From: Sandaracinobacteroides sayramensis
Lineage (GTDB): Bacteria > Pseudomonadota > Alphaproteobacteria > Sphingomonadales > Sphingomonadaceae
Assembly: GCF_022014495.1 (NCBI RefSeq)
Contig: NZ_JAKLSQ010000002.1
Span: 1-45,621 of the forward strand
Length of the DNA stretch: 45,621 bases
Reading direction: 5' to 3'
The notes beneath the pieces are model-generated. The model had not been told where the DNA came from. It saw only the letters and a list, made by a program, of their open reading frames with translations, and made no database searches. The position numbers and the translations under genes are program-made. Each line of letters opens with the position of its first letter. Positions within the stretch are counted from its first letter, which is position 1. Positions 26,257 through 34,816 of the stretch are shown piece after piece.

Positions 26257-26481
26257 TCAATCGTTCCAGTCGCCCGACGCGCCGCCGCCGCCGAAGCGGC
26301 CGCCTTTGCCGCGAAAAGGCGAATCCTCTTCCGCCTTTTCCGCTTCCCCCTTCTCGTCGGGCCTTTTCCGGCGCCGGAAGGGCTGCGAGCTTCGCGGCTT
26401 TTCCTCCGCCTTGCGCACGCCGCCGAACCGGAAGGCGGCCCAGATCGCCAGCACCAGCAGCAGGATGAAGAGGATCGTCAT
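26257..26481 (-). CDS. small membrane protein with Gly-rich tail
   Basis: This 74-residue protein starts MTILFILLLVLAIWAAFRFGG, one membrane segment, then a charged stretch (Arg/Lys/Glu-rich) and ends FGGGGASGDWND. A C-terminal GGGGASGxW is a familiar ending of TPM-domain and related membrane proteins, though the TPM domain itself is absent here. It begins four bases after the stop of the dioxygenase gene and is probably co-transcribed with it. The function is unknown. Confidence 0.6.
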   Translation of the reverse strand: MTILFILLLVLAIWAAFRFGGVRKAEEKPRSSQPFRRRKRPDEKGEAEKAEEDSPFRGKGGRFGGGGASGDWND

Positions 26482-26485
26482 GGCG

Positions 26486-27127
26486 TCAGGCTCTCATGCG
26501 CCGCTCGCGATACCATTTGGTGATGATATATTTGGTGCCGCGATGGACCTTCATTCCGGCATGGAGCGTTTCATAGTTGGGGCGGCCGGCGGAATCGAGG
26601 TTGCACCAGGCCAGCAGCTTGCCGGCTTCCGGCTGGAAGATCTTGCCGATGCGCTTGAAGCGGGTGGCGCCGCCTTCGTCCGGCTGGTTCAGATAGGTCA
26701 TCAGCGTCCAGGTGCGCTGGCCGCCGACGCGGGTGTTGGCTTCCCAGTCGGGGCCGCCGGGTTCGAAATAATCGGTGTGGAACTTGAATTCCTGCCCCAC
26801 CGCATAGCGCTGGCCCTGCAGCACCTCGCCATGGCTGCCGGGCTGGCCGGACATCCGGTCGAGCAGGGCGTTGACTCCGTCGATCAACGGATCGCCGCCG
26901 AAAAGGTCGGCGGTTTCCGAAGTGCGGTTGAACGGGTCGCCGTTGGAGTCGGATATGGTGGATGGCCGGCGCAGGCTGTCGATCCGCTCGACGAGGGCGG
27001 CGCAGGTCGCCGCGTCGAGGAACGCCTTCTTCTGGTAGAGCACCAGCGCCTTGCCCGGGAATTTCTGGCAGCCGGCAAAGGGGGCCGTCGAAACATTTTC
27101 AGCCAACGCAACCGTCATTCGGATCAT
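26486..27127 (-). CDS. prolyl 4-hydroxylase-like 2-oxoglutarate/Fe(II) dioxygenase
   Basis: This 213-residue protein has the double-stranded beta-helix iron site of prolyl 4-hydroxylases: His117 and Asp119 in KFHTDYF, the distal His189 in ETLHAGM, and Lys199 in GTKYIITKWY that would bind 2-oxoglutarate. The region YLNQPDEGGATRF is also typical. It likely hydroxylates prolyl or other residues in peptides or proteins; the substrate is unknown. ATG at 27127 overlaps the upstream lipoprotein stop by four bases (ATGA), which supports this start over the internal ATG three codons later. Confidence 0.9.
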   Translation of the reverse strand: MIRMTVALAENVSTAPFAGCQKFPGKALVLYQKKAFLDAATCAALVERIDSLRRPSTISDSNGDPFNRTSETADLFGGDPLIDGVNALLDRMSGQPGSHGEVLQGQRYAVGQEFKFHTDYFEPGGPDWEANTRVGGQRTWTLMTYLNQPDEGGATRFKRIGKIFQPEAGKLLAWCNLDSAGRPNYETLHAGMKVHRGTKYIITKWYRERRMRA

Positions 27128-28044
27128 CCGCCCTTCTTGTCGTCGCTCTTTCCGCCGTTCGTCTTATCCGCGCTTTTCGTTTTGCCAAAGCCCCGGATGG
27201 CCGCCCAGACGGCGCCAAGGGCAATCACCAGCGCCGCCAGCGCATAGAAGAGCTTTTCCCAGCCGCCGCCGGTCTCGGCGACCCGGCCGGCGTCCTTGCC
27301 CGCCTTTTCCAGATCGCGGATCACCCCTTCGCGGCGGGAAACGGCGACGTCGATCGGATATTGCCGGGTGAAGCCGCGCCCGCGCGGGCGGAATTCGCCG
27401 TCCGCGCCCTTCACCATCACCCGCGTGCGCAGCGTGAGCTGGCGCTGGCCGGGTTCCGTCGCTTCCACCGTCCATTGCCAATAGGCGTCTTCCGAGGCGA
27501 AGAGATCCTGCAGCGCCGGAGTCTCGGGGCTGATGCTGGCTTTCAGGCCGGGGCCGGGGATCAGCGTGGCTTCCATCCAGCGGCCGACGGCGGGCGCCAG
27601 CGGCCGTTCCACGCCGGGGGCTCCGGCCACCGCGTCCGAAGGCGCGCTGCTGCCGGCCTCGCGGGAGAGCGCCAGCGTCACCACCTCGGGCTGTCCGATC
27701 AGCATCTGCGCCGGGGTCTTCAGCGCGCCGCTTCCGGTCTGCACCTGCGTCAGCGCGGCGCATTCCTCGGGCGGCAGTTGCTCCTCGACGGCGGGGCAAT
27801 AGGCTGGCGCGCCGCTGACGGGCGGCGGCGGCGCGGGGGCGGGTGCATCCGGCGCCGGCGAGGCGGCGTCCGTGGCCCCGTCGCTGTCTATCGCTGCCCA
27901 ATCGGTGTCTGTCGCTGACGCGTCGGTGGCCTCGTCCGGGCCCCGCTCACCTGGAGAGGAGGCGCTGCACCCCCAGGTGGTCGCCGCCAGGAACAGGACG
28001 GCCAAGGGAAATACGCTTCGAGCCCGAAGAAAAGCCTTGCCCAT
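27124..28044 (-). CDS. membrane-anchored beta-rich protein of unknown function
   Basis: This 306-residue protein starts MGKAFLRARSVFPLAVLFLAATT with a Cys near residue 25, a possible lipobox (TWGC) that is not ideal. A Pro/Ala/Asp-rich linker follows (to about residue 75), then a beta-rich region around residues 100-240 (MEATLIPGPGLKASISPETPALQD, partially; YWQWTVEATEPGQRQLTLR), and a membrane segment near the C-terminus (LFYALAALVIALGAVWAAI) with a Lys-rich cytoplasmic tail. The WxW...G...L.LR pattern resembles a beta-sandwich region I have seen in some bacterial signalling or caspase-linked proteins; this is from memory and weak. ATG 28044 has a better ribosome-binding site than the GTG at 28047. 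Its stop overlaps the dioxygenase start. Confidence 0.65.
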   Translation of the reverse strand: MGKAFLRARSVFPLAVLFLAATTWGCSASSPGERGPDEATDASATDTDWAAIDSDGATDAASPAPDAPAPAPPPPVSGAPAYCPAVEEQLPPEECAALTQVQTGSGALKTPAQMLIGQPEVVTLALSREAGSSAPSDAVAGAPGVERPLAPAVGRWMEATLIPGPGLKASISPETPALQDLFASEDAYWQWTVEATEPGQRQLTLRTRVMVKGADGEFRPRGRGFTRQYPIDVAVSRREGVIRDLEKAGKDAGRVAETGGGWEKLFYALAALVIALGAVWAAIRGFGKTKSADKTNGGKSDDKKGG

Positions 28045-28146
28045 CACATCACCCCCAGTGCGTGATGAAATGGTTAACGCATTTCCGCTCCGCTGTCATT
28101 CAGGTCTTCAGGCGGCGGTTTTCACCAACCCTCGTCCGCCCCGCCG

Positions 28147-31100
28147 TCAGGCGGCGGCGCGCGCGGCCTCCCCAGGCCATTTCGCCCAGAGCGCCTGGCG
28201 CTGCGCTTCCACCGCCTTCGCCGCCGCTTCCTTCACCGGGCCATAGCCGCGCACGTCGAGCGGCAGGCGGGCGATTTCCACCGCCAGCGGCAGGTTCGCG
28301 CCCGTCAGCCCGGCGAGCAGCTTTTCCACCTCGGCCTCATAGGCGGGAATGGCCTCCCGCTCGTGGCGGCGCTCCTCGCTGCGGCCGAAGAGGTCGAAGG
28401 CGGTGCCGCGCAGGCCCTTCATCGAGGCGAGCAGCCGGAACAGCGGCTCCACCGCCCAGCCGGGCATGGCGTATTTCTTCGGCCGCCCCGTCGCAGGATC
28501 GGTCCTGGCGAAGATCGGCGGCGACAGATGGTAGGTCCGCTTGCGCGCCTTCGAGAAGGTGTCGGCCATCAGCGTATCGAAGCGGCCGTCGGTCATCAGC
28601 CGGGCGACCTCATATTCGTCCTTATAGGCCATCAGCTTGTGCAGCGCCCGGGCCACCCCTTCGGTGAGCGCCTCGCTTCCCGGGCGCAGCGCGGTTTCGG
28701 CCGCCCGCACCCGCTCCACCAGCGCGCGGAAGCGCGCGGCATAGGCGGCGTCGCCCCAGGCCGTCAGGTCGGCGACGCGGCTGGCGATGCGGACGTCGAG
28801 CGTCGCGGATTCGGCGGCCGGCGGCGCGAGCTGCCCTTCCACCCGCGCCGGATCGTGGGCGACCAGCCGGCCAAGCGCGAAGGCCTGCTTGTTGAAATCG
28901 ACCGAGATTCCGTTCAGCTCGATGGCGCCATGCAAGGCGTCGAGCGAAAGTGGGATCAGCCCCTTCTGCCAAGCGTAGCCCATCAGCATCACATTGGCGG
29001 CGATGGCGTCGCCCATCAGCGCCGTCGCGATCCGCTCGGCAGCGACGAAATCCTGCGCGCGCGAGGCCTGTTCCACCGCCCGCTTCACCTGCGCCGACTT
29101 AAAGTCGAGGTCGCGGTTGCGGACGAAATCGGCGGTCGGCGCGATGTCGGCGTTGGCGACGACATGGGTGCGCGACAGCGACATCAGATTCTGCGCCGCC
29201 TTGTCGGCGGCGACGACGCTGTCGCAGGCCAGCACCAGATCGGCGCCACCGGTCATGATGCGCGGGCCGAGCAGATCCTCGTTATCGGGCGCCAGCCGCA
29301 CATGGCTCCACACCGCGCCGCCCTTCTGGGCGAGGCCGGCCATGTCGGCGGTGGTGGAGGCGACGCCCGCCAGATGCCCGGCCATGCCCAGCAGGGCGGA
29401 CACCGTCAGCACGCCGGTGCCGCCGATGCCGGTGACGAGGATGTTGGTCGCCTGCGTCAGCGCCGGCACCTGCGGATCGGGCAGGCCGGAAAGGTCCAGC
29501 GCCTTCTTCGCGGGTTTGCGCACCTCCACGCCGTCCACGGTGATGAAGCTGGGGCAGAAGCCCTTCAGGCAGGAATAGTCCTTGTTGCAGCTCGACTGGT
29601 TGATCCGGCGCTTGCGGCCGAATTCCGTCTGCAGCGGCTCGACCGAGACGCAGTTGGACTGCACCGAGCAATCGCCGCAACCCTCGCAGACGGCGGGGTT
29701 GATGATGACGCGCCGGTCCGGGTCGGGCAGCAGGCCGCGCTTGCGGCGGCGGCGCTTCTCGGCGGCGCAGGTCTGGTCGTAGATGATGACGGTGCAGCCC
29801 GGCGTGGCGGCCGCCGCCTTCGAGATCGGCTCCAGTTGCCCCCGGTCGTGCAGTTCCGCCTCGGCCGGCAGATAGCCCTGCGGGTAGCGCGACATGTCCT
29901 CGGTCAGCACCCAGACCTTCTGCGCGCCTTCGCCCAGCATCTGCCGCGCGACCTTGCCGACCGTCAGTTGCCCTTCCACCGGCTGGCCGCCGGTCATCGC
30001 CACCGCGTCGTTGAAAAGGATCTTGTAGGTGATGTTGGTGCCGCTGGCGATCGACTGGCGGATGGCGAGCAGGCCGGAATGCTCGTAGGTGCCGTCGCCG
30101 AGGTTGGCGAACACATGATTCTCGCCCACGAACGGCGCTTCGCCCACCCAGGTCACGCCCTCGCCGCCCATCTGCGTGAAGGTCTGCGCCCGATCCATCC
30201 ACAAGGCCATGATGTGGCAGCCGATTCCGGCCAGCGCCCGGCCGCCTTCGGGCACCTTGGTGGACGTGTTGTGCGGGCAGCCGGAGCAGAAATAGGGCGA
30301 GCGCTTCGTCGGCGTGACGAACTTCGCCAGCAGCGCCTCGCGCTTCTCGAAGAAGGCCAGCGCATTCTCGATGCGGTCGGTCTTGTGGAAGTGGCTGAGG
30401 CGCTTGGCGATCACCTTGGCGATCATGCCCGGAGTCAGCTCATTGTCGGGCGAGAGCAGCCATTCGCCGGTCTCGTCCTGCTTGCCGACCACCTTCGGGC
30501 GCACGCCCGGCTTCCAGTTGTAGAGCTGCCACTTCAACTGGTGCTCGATGAACTCGCGCTTCTCCTCGATGACGAGGACTTCCTCCAGCCCCTCGGCGAA
30601 GGCGCGGACGCCGTCCGGCTCCAGCGGCCAGGGCATGCCGACCTTGTAGAGCCGGAGGCCGATGTCGGCGGCGACCCTGGCGTCGATCCCCAGTTCCTCC
30701 AGCGCTTCCATCGTGTCGGCGAAGGCCTTGCCGGTGGAGAGGATGCCGAAGCGGGGGCGCGGCGTGTCCCACACCAACTGGTCGATGCCGTTGGCCTTGG
30801 CGAAGGCCTGCGCCGCAAAGCCCTTGTAGCGCTGCAGGCGGGTGTCCTCGTCGCGCCAGATGTCGTTCGGGCGGATGTGCACGCCGCCTTCGGGGAAGTC
30901 GAAGGGGGGCAGGATGATCTGCCGGCGCTCGTTCGCGGTGTCGACGGTGGCCGAGGTCTCCACCGTGTCGGCGGTCGCTTTGAAGCCCACCCAGGTGCCG
31001 GCGAAGCGGCTCATGGCGATTCCCAGCAGGCCATATTCCACGAACTCGTGCACGGAAGACGGCGCGAGGAAGGGGACGAAAGCGGCGGAGAAATTATGGT

Positions 31101-31611
31101 CCGACTGGTGGGGCAGGGTGGAGGATTTGGCGCCATGGTCGTCGCCGACGATCGCCAGCACGCCGCCATGCTGCGAGGTGCCGGCGGCGTTCGCATGCTT
31201 CAGCACGTCCATCGCCCGGTCGAGGCCGGGGCCCTTGCCATACCAGAGGCCGAAGACGCCGTCGAACTTCGCGCTGGGGTTCAGCGCCGTCATCTGCGAG
31301 CCCCAGACGGCGGTGGCGCCCAGTTCCTCGTTGATTCCGGGCACGAACAGCACGTCGGCGGCGGAGAGGCGCTTCTTGGCGCGCCAGAGCTCCTGGTCGA
31401 AACCGCCCAGCGGCGAGCCGCGATAGCCGGATATGAAGCCGCCGGTCTTCAGCCCCGCCGCCGCGTCGCGGGCCTGCTGCACCAGCGCCAGCCGCACCAG
31501 CGCCTGCGTGCCGGAAAGGAAGATGCGCCCGGCGCCGATGTCGTAGCGATCGTCGAGGGAAACCGGCAGCGAAGCGGGCCGCGCGGGCGCGGTTATGGTG
31601 GTGGAACTCAT
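28147..31611 (-). CDS. indolepyruvate ferredoxin oxidoreductase family protein (fused subunits)
   Basis: This 1154-residue protein is a fused indolepyruvate ferredoxin oxidoreductase, which oxidatively decarboxylates aryl (and probably branched) 2-oxo acids to acyl-CoA with thiamine diphosphate and iron-sulfur clusters. The N-terminal part corresponds to the alpha subunit (start region FLSGTQALVRLALVQQ; SGYRGSPLGGFDQEL). The thiamine-binding core contains YFCSGCPHNTST near residue 445 and GIGCHIMALWMD. A ferredoxin-like cysteine motif CEGCGDCSVQSNC lies near 640, followed by CNKDYSCLKGFCPSF. The C-terminal third holds the gamma-type segment (GIGGTGVLTVSALLGMAGH). It stands alone with its own promoter. 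Confidence 0.95.
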   Translation of the reverse strand: MSSTTITAPARPASLPVSLDDRYDIGAGRIFLSGTQALVRLALVQQARDAAAGLKTGGFISGYRGSPLGGFDQELWRAKKRLSAADVLFVPGINEELGATAVWGSQMTALNPSAKFDGVFGLWYGKGPGLDRAMDVLKHANAAGTSQHGGVLAIVGDDHGAKSSTLPHQSDHNFSAAFVPFLAPSSVHEFVEYGLLGIAMSRFAGTWVGFKATADTVETSATVDTANERRQIILPPFDFPEGGVHIRPNDIWRDEDTRLQRYKGFAAQAFAKANGIDQLVWDTPRPRFGILSTGKAFADTMEALEELGIDARVAADIGLRLYKVGMPWPLEPDGVRAFAEGLEEVLVIEEKREFIEHQLKWQLYNWKPGVRPKVVGKQDETGEWLLSPDNELTPGMIAKVIAKRLSHFHKTDRIENALAFFEKREALLAKFVTPTKRSPYFCSGCPHNTSTKVPEGGRALAGIGCHIMALWMDRAQTFTQMGGEGVTWVGEAPFVGENHVFANLGDGTYEHSGLLAIRQSIASGTNITYKILFNDAVAMTGGQPVEGQLTVGKVARQMLGEGAQKVWVLTEDMSRYPQGYLPAEAELHDRGQLEPISKAAAATPGCTVIIYDQTCAAEKRRRRKRGLLPDPDRRVIINPAVCEGCGDCSVQSNCVSVEPLQTEFGRKRRINQSSCNKDYSCLKGFCPSFITVDGVEVRKPAKKALDLSGLPDPQVPALTQATNILVTGIGGTGVLTVSALLGMAGHLAGVASTTADMAGLAQKGGAVWSHVRLAPDNEDLLGPRIMTGGADLVLACDSVVAADKAAQNLMSLSRTHVVANADIAPTADFVRNRDLDFKSAQVKRAVEQASRAQDFVAAERIATALMGDAIAANVMLMGYAWQKGLIPLSLDALHGAIELNGISVDFNKQAFALGRLVAHDPARVEGQLAPPAAESATLDVRIASRVADLTAWGDAAYAARFRALVERVRAAETALRPGSEALTEGVARALHKLMAYKDEYEVARLMTDGRFDTLMADTFSKARKRTYHLSPPIFARTDPATGRPKKYAMPGWAVEPLFRLLASMKGLRGTAFDLFGRSEERRHEREAIPAYEAEVEKLLAGLTGANLPLAVEIARLPLDVRGYGPVKEAAAKAVEAQRQALWAKWPGEAARAAA

Positions 31612-31629
31612 GGTCTCTCTCCCGAAATT

Positions 31630-31664
31630 AGGGCAATAATACTGCCCTTTCTCGGAAAGCGCAA
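31630..31664 (-). promoter_or_regulatory. promoter of the indolepyruvate oxidoreductase gene with overlapping inverted repeat
   Basis: On the minus strand TTGCGC (31659-31664) and TATTAT (31636-31641) are 17 bases apart, a good sigma-70-type promoter. An inverted repeat AGGGCA-N7-TGCCCT spans 31630-31648 and so overlaps the -10 and its upstream flank. A repressor bound there would block transcription. The start of the gene is at 31611, about 18 bases after the predicted start of transcription. Confidence 0.6.
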
Positions 31665-31707
31665 CCGATTCCGCACAGGGCCTGCCGCAACCTTGCCACC
31701 GCAGCGC

Positions 31708-31735
31708 TTGCGTGGAGGCGAAGCGCTGCTATAAG
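31708..31735 (+). promoter_or_regulatory. promoter of tRNA-Leu
   Basis: TTGCGT at 31708-31713 and TATAAG at 31730-31735 are 16 bases apart, followed by the GC-rich stretch CCCGCGC. A GC-rich discriminator just after the -10 is typical of stringently controlled stable-RNA promoters. The tRNA begins about 58 bases further on. Confidence 0.55.
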
Positions 31736-31793
31736 CCCGCGCTTCTATTTCGGACGACGAGCGGCGGCCCGAAGGGAATGCCCGAGGGTATGT

Positions 31794-31878
31794 GCGGGTG
31801 TGGCGGAACTGGTAGACGCGCTGGATTTAGGTTCCAGTGTCGAAAGACGTGGGGGTTCGAGTCCCTTCGCCCGCACCA
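31794..31878 (+). tRNA. tRNA-Leu (anticodon UAG)
   Basis: The 85-base sequence folds as a type II tRNA. Its acceptor arm is GCGGGTG (31794-31800) paired with CGCCCGC (31868-31874), followed by A and an encoded CCA (31876-31878). The anticodon arm CTGGA-TTTAGGT-TCCAG carries TAG in the loop, read as leucine CUA. The long variable arm and the GGTTCGAGTC T-arm are visible. The gene is preceded by a promoter and followed by trigger factor after about 99 bases. Confidence 0.97.
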
Positions 31879-31977
31879 CCCTCTCCACCACCCCGTGCGG
31901 CACCCTTTCGCAATCCACGGCCCGGCTCTTCTTCCATGGCGCCATATCTGGGAATACCTTGAGAGGAACGGGTTTTC

Positions 31978-33609
31978 ATGACTGCCACCGAGACGCTGAA
32001 CGACGGTCTGAAGCGTGCCTATGAGCTGGTGATCGGCTCGGACGCCATCGCCGCCAAGGTCGACGCCGCCATTGCCCAGGTTGCGCCGCAGGTTCGCATG
32101 CCTGGCTTCCGCCCGGGCAAGGTGCCCGGCAACCTGATCCGCAAGATGCACGGCCCCTCGCTCCGCCGCGAGGCACTGCAGGAAGCGGTGAACGAGGCCG
32201 TGAACCGGCTGATGGCCGACAAGGGCCTGCGCCCGGCGATCCAGCCGCAGGTCGATCTGGACGGCGGCCTGAACGACGGCGAGGATGTGAAGATCTCCGT
32301 CAGCCTGGAAGTGCTGCCGGACGTGCCCGACGCCGAAGTGGAAGGCATCGCGCTGGAGCGGCTGACGGTCGAAGTGTCCGACGCGGAGGTGGAAGCCTCG
32401 CTGAAGCGTCTGGCCGAAGGGCAGAAGAGCTTCGAGGACGCGCCGGCCAAGCATAAGGCGAAGGAAGGCGATCTCGTCGTCATGGATTACGCCGGCACCG
32501 CCGACGGCGTCGCCTTCGAGGGCGGCACGGGCGAGGCCATGGAGATCGAGCTGGGCTCCGGCCGGCTGATCCCCGGCTTCGAGGACGGGCTGGTGGGCGT
32601 GAAGGCCGGCGACAGCCGCACCGTGAAGGTGACCTTCCCCGCCGACTATCCCGCCGAGAATCTGGCCGGCAAGGACGCCCAATTCGCCGTGACGGTGACG
32701 GCGGTGAAGCTCGCCAAGGAAGCCGTGGTGGACGAGAGCTTCGCCACCAACCTCGGCCTCGACAGCCTCGACAAGCTGAAGGAGATCCTGAAGGATCAGG
32801 TCGAGTCCGAGCTGAACGGCCTGACCCGCACCTATCTGAAGCGCAAGCTCTTGGACCATCTGGCCGCCGCCCACAGTTTCGATGTGCCGCCTTCCATGGT
32901 GGACGCCGAGTTCCAGCAGATCTGGGCGCAGGTCGAGGCGTCGGCCAGCGACGAGGAAAAGGCCGGGATGGAAGCCGAGCGTGGCGACTATGGCCGCATC
33001 GCCGAGCGCCGCGTGCGCCTGGGCTTGCTGTTGTCCGACATCGGGCAGAAGAATGGCGTGCAGGTGACGCAGGGCGAAATGAACCGGCTGGTGGCGCAGG
33101 AAGCCGCCCGCTACCCGGGCCAGGAGCGCGAGGTTCAGAAATATTTCGCCGAGAATGCGATCGCCGCCGCCCAGCTGCGCGCGCCGCTGTTCGAAGAAAA
33201 GGTCGTGGACTTCCTGCTGGGCAAGGCCAGCATCACCGACCGGCAGGTGAGCCGCTCCGAACTGGAAGCGGCGATCGAGAGCGAGGACGAAACCCCGCTG
33301 TCCGCCCTGCCGCACGGCGCGCCGGGCCATGTGCACGGCCCCGACTGCGACCATGGGCATGACCACGACCATGATCATGGCGCCAAGCCTGCGAAGAAGG
33401 CGGCGCCGAAGAAGGCCGTGAAGGCGGAAGCCGCCGAGGACGCGGTGACTGCGGAAGCGGTGACCGGGGAGGCTGTGGCCGAGGAAGCGCCGAAGCCGGC
33501 AAAGAAGCCGGCTGCCAGGAAGGCGGCCGCGCCCAAGGAAGAAGCCGCCGCCGAAGGCGAAGCCGACGCCCCGAAGAAGGCGCCGGCCCGCAAGAAGGCC
33601 GCGAAGTAA
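31978..33609 (+). CDS. tig: trigger factor with His-rich C-terminal extension
   Basis: Trigger factor binds nascent chains at the ribosome exit tunnel and has prolyl isomerase activity. This 543-residue protein shows the ribosome-binding signature (MPGFRPGKVPGNLIRK), the FKBP-type PPIase domain near residues 150-240 (GDLVVMDYAGTADGVAFEG in short pieces) and the helical chaperone domain (the FDVPPSMVDAEF and LLSDIGQKNGVQ region). The core ends near residue 440, the usual length of the family. It is followed by about 100 extra residues: eight His in about 23 residues (446-468, including DCDHGHDHDHDHG), then an Ala/Lys/Glu/Pro-rich tail ending KKAPARKKAAK. There is no clpP downstream; a terminator follows. 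Confidence 0.95.
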   Translation: MTATETLNDGLKRAYELVIGSDAIAAKVDAAIAQVAPQVRMPGFRPGKVPGNLIRKMHGPSLRREALQEAVNEAVNRLMADKGLRPAIQPQVDLDGGLNDGEDVKISVSLEVLPDVPDAEVEGIALERLTVEVSDAEVEASLKRLAEGQKSFEDAPAKHKAKEGDLVVMDYAGTADGVAFEGGTGEAMEIELGSGRLIPGFEDGLVGVKAGDSRTVKVTFPADYPAENLAGKDAQFAVTVTAVKLAKEAVVDESFATNLGLDSLDKLKEILKDQVESELNGLTRTYLKRKLLDHLAAAHSFDVPPSMVDAEFQQIWAQVEASASDEEKAGMEAERGDYGRIAERRVRLGLLLSDIGQKNGVQVTQGEMNRLVAQEAARYPGQEREVQKYFAENAIAAAQLRAPLFEEKVVDFLLGKASITDRQVSRSELEAAIESEDETPLSALPHGAPGHVHGPDCDHGHDHDHDHGAKPAKKAAPKKAVKAEAAEDAVTAEAVTGEAVAEEAPKPAKKPAARKAAAPKEEAAAEGEADAPKKAPARKKAAK

Positions 33610-33654
33610 CGGCTTGCCGGCCCCGGCCGCGCCGGGGTGGCCCGTTCGGGCATG

Positions 33655-33687
33655 AAAAAGGGCGGGGCCTTTCGGCCTCGCCCTTTT
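33655..33687. terminator. bidirectional terminator between tig and the TorF porin gene
   Basis: GGGCGGGGCC and GGCCTCGCCC pair around a TTTC loop with one G-T wobble. The stem is preceded by A residues (33655-33659) and followed by TTTT (33684-33687), so it can act for the tig transcript and for the convergent porin transcript. Confidence 0.85.
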
Positions 33688-33721
33688 CATTTGGCCCGGC
33701 TGTGGGGCCGTGCCTTTCCGG

Positions 33722-34477
33722 TCAGAAGGCGGCGGTCACCGAGAAGACGACCGTGTCCTTGGCCAGGCGGTTCGCCCGGAAGGAGGATTCGCCGTCGCTG
33801 ATGGTGCGGCCGGTCAGGTCGTTGCCGACATAGGCGACGCTGAACGTCAGCGCTTCCCAGGTCAGGTCGGCGCCCACCAGCCAGTCCCACTTGCTGGTCT
33901 TGAGACCGCTCTCGTCGGCGACGACGCCTCCGCGCTCGTTGCCGAGCGAGGCGGTGAGGGAGATGGGCGTGTTGGGGATGCCGGCGGACAACTGGCCGAA
34001 GGCGTAGCGGCTGGAACGGTCGAGGTTGCTCTGGTCCGGCGCCCAGTTGAGGCCGAAGGTAGCCGTCACCGGGCCGAGCGGCACGCCGATCGTGCCGAAC
34101 AGCTCGACCATGTCGGTGTCCTTGCCGCCCGGATAGCCGTAGTAGAGCACCCCGCCCGAGGCTTCGAGCCCCGCCACATTGCCGGCCCATCCGGCCGTCA
34201 GGTCGACTTCCACCGTCGAGCCGTTGAAGTCGGCGATGGAAGAGCCCCAGGCGCCGACGAAGAAGCCCGACTTATGCTCCAGCGTGATCCCGGCCTGCAC
34301 CGCGGGATCGAGGTTCGACAGGCTGCCGCCGCGCCAGCGATAGTCGCTGACGAAGGCCGCCGAGCCGCTGATGGTGATCGACTTTTCCTCTTCCTGCGCC
34401 AAGGCCGCCGTGGACGCGCCGAGCATCAGGATGCCAGCCAGAACAGCCCGGCTGCCGATGGACGAAACTGCTTTCAT
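33722..34477 (-). CDS. TorF family putative porin
   Basis: This 251-residue protein has a signal peptide (MKAVSSIGSRAVLAGILMLG, cleavage after ALAQ) and then repeated beta-strand segments with alternating aromatic and polar residues, ending in VVFSVTAAF with a terminal Phe, as outer-membrane barrels do. The stretch GSAAFVSDYRWRGGSLSNLDP is typical of the TorF/gcw_chp family. In many sphingomonads a TorF gene stands near glnK-amtB, suggesting a nitrogen-related role; that link is from memory of gene neighbourhoods. The ATG at 34477 has GGAGCGG upstream; a longer start at 34585 lacks a signal peptide. The palindromic site at 34608-34624 lies about 130 bases upstream. Confidence 0.88.
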   Translation of the reverse strand: MKAVSSIGSRAVLAGILMLGASTAALAQEEEKSITISGSAAFVSDYRWRGGSLSNLDPAVQAGITLEHKSGFFVGAWGSSIADFNGSTVEVDLTAGWAGNVAGLEASGGVLYYGYPGGKDTDMVELFGTIGVPLGPVTATFGLNWAPDQSNLDRSSRYAFGQLSAGIPNTPISLTASLGNERGGVVADESGLKTSKWDWLVGADLTWEALTFSVAYVGNDLTGRTISDGESSFRANRLAKDTVVFSVTAAF

Positions 34478-34816
34478 TTTCCGCTCCTGGTATCCCGCGT
34501 GGGCGTGGAAAGCGCCCCGCCGCGGGTCTGATTGTCGATGCACTCGCTTCAGGCATCTGTTCTTGGGCGGGCTTTCTGCCGCCATTTGCCCACCGAGATT
34601 GGCGGCTTATTGTGCGCCGCACAAGTTGCAAAAAGCGTGGATGCGGCGCGCCGGGGCAATTCTGCCACGCCATGTTGCCGCGCCGCAACAGGTGAAAGCT
34701 CGCCATCTGCCCGCGCCTGGCCGGGCGGCGGGACGGGGTGGAACTGCTCATCATCAGCATCAATTCTCGTCAGCCCGCCGTTTCCTTGGGCGAAGCCAGC
34801 GGCTATGACGGCGGCC
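34478..34816. other. intergenic region between TorF porin and parE
   Basis: No protein-coding gene is supported here. On the minus strand it holds the leader and the palindromic site upstream of the porin gene, and on the plus strand the unresolved promoter region of parE. A frame open upstream of parE from 34532 gives a Cys/Ala/Ser-rich N-terminus unlike ParE and is not used. Confidence 0.5.
34608..34624 (-). promoter_or_regulatory. palindromic operator-like site upstream of the TorF porin gene
   Basis: Read on the minus strand this is TTGTGCGGCGCACAATA, identical over 17 bases to the site at 190-206 upstream of the Anbu operon and in the same orientation to its gene. A TTGCAA hexamer lies just upstream on the minus strand, so the site may overlap the promoter. 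The binding protein is unknown. Confidence 0.5.

Noticed and set aside
28363-31734. A 1123-residue open frame on the plus strand
   Set aside because: It is antisense to the indolepyruvate oxidoreductase, which has complete family motifs; the composition is that of a shadow frame.
31729-33690. A 653-residue open frame on the minus strand through tRNA-Leu and trigger factor
   Set aside because: It would run through the tRNA and the terminator, while trigger factor on the plus strand has full family motifs.
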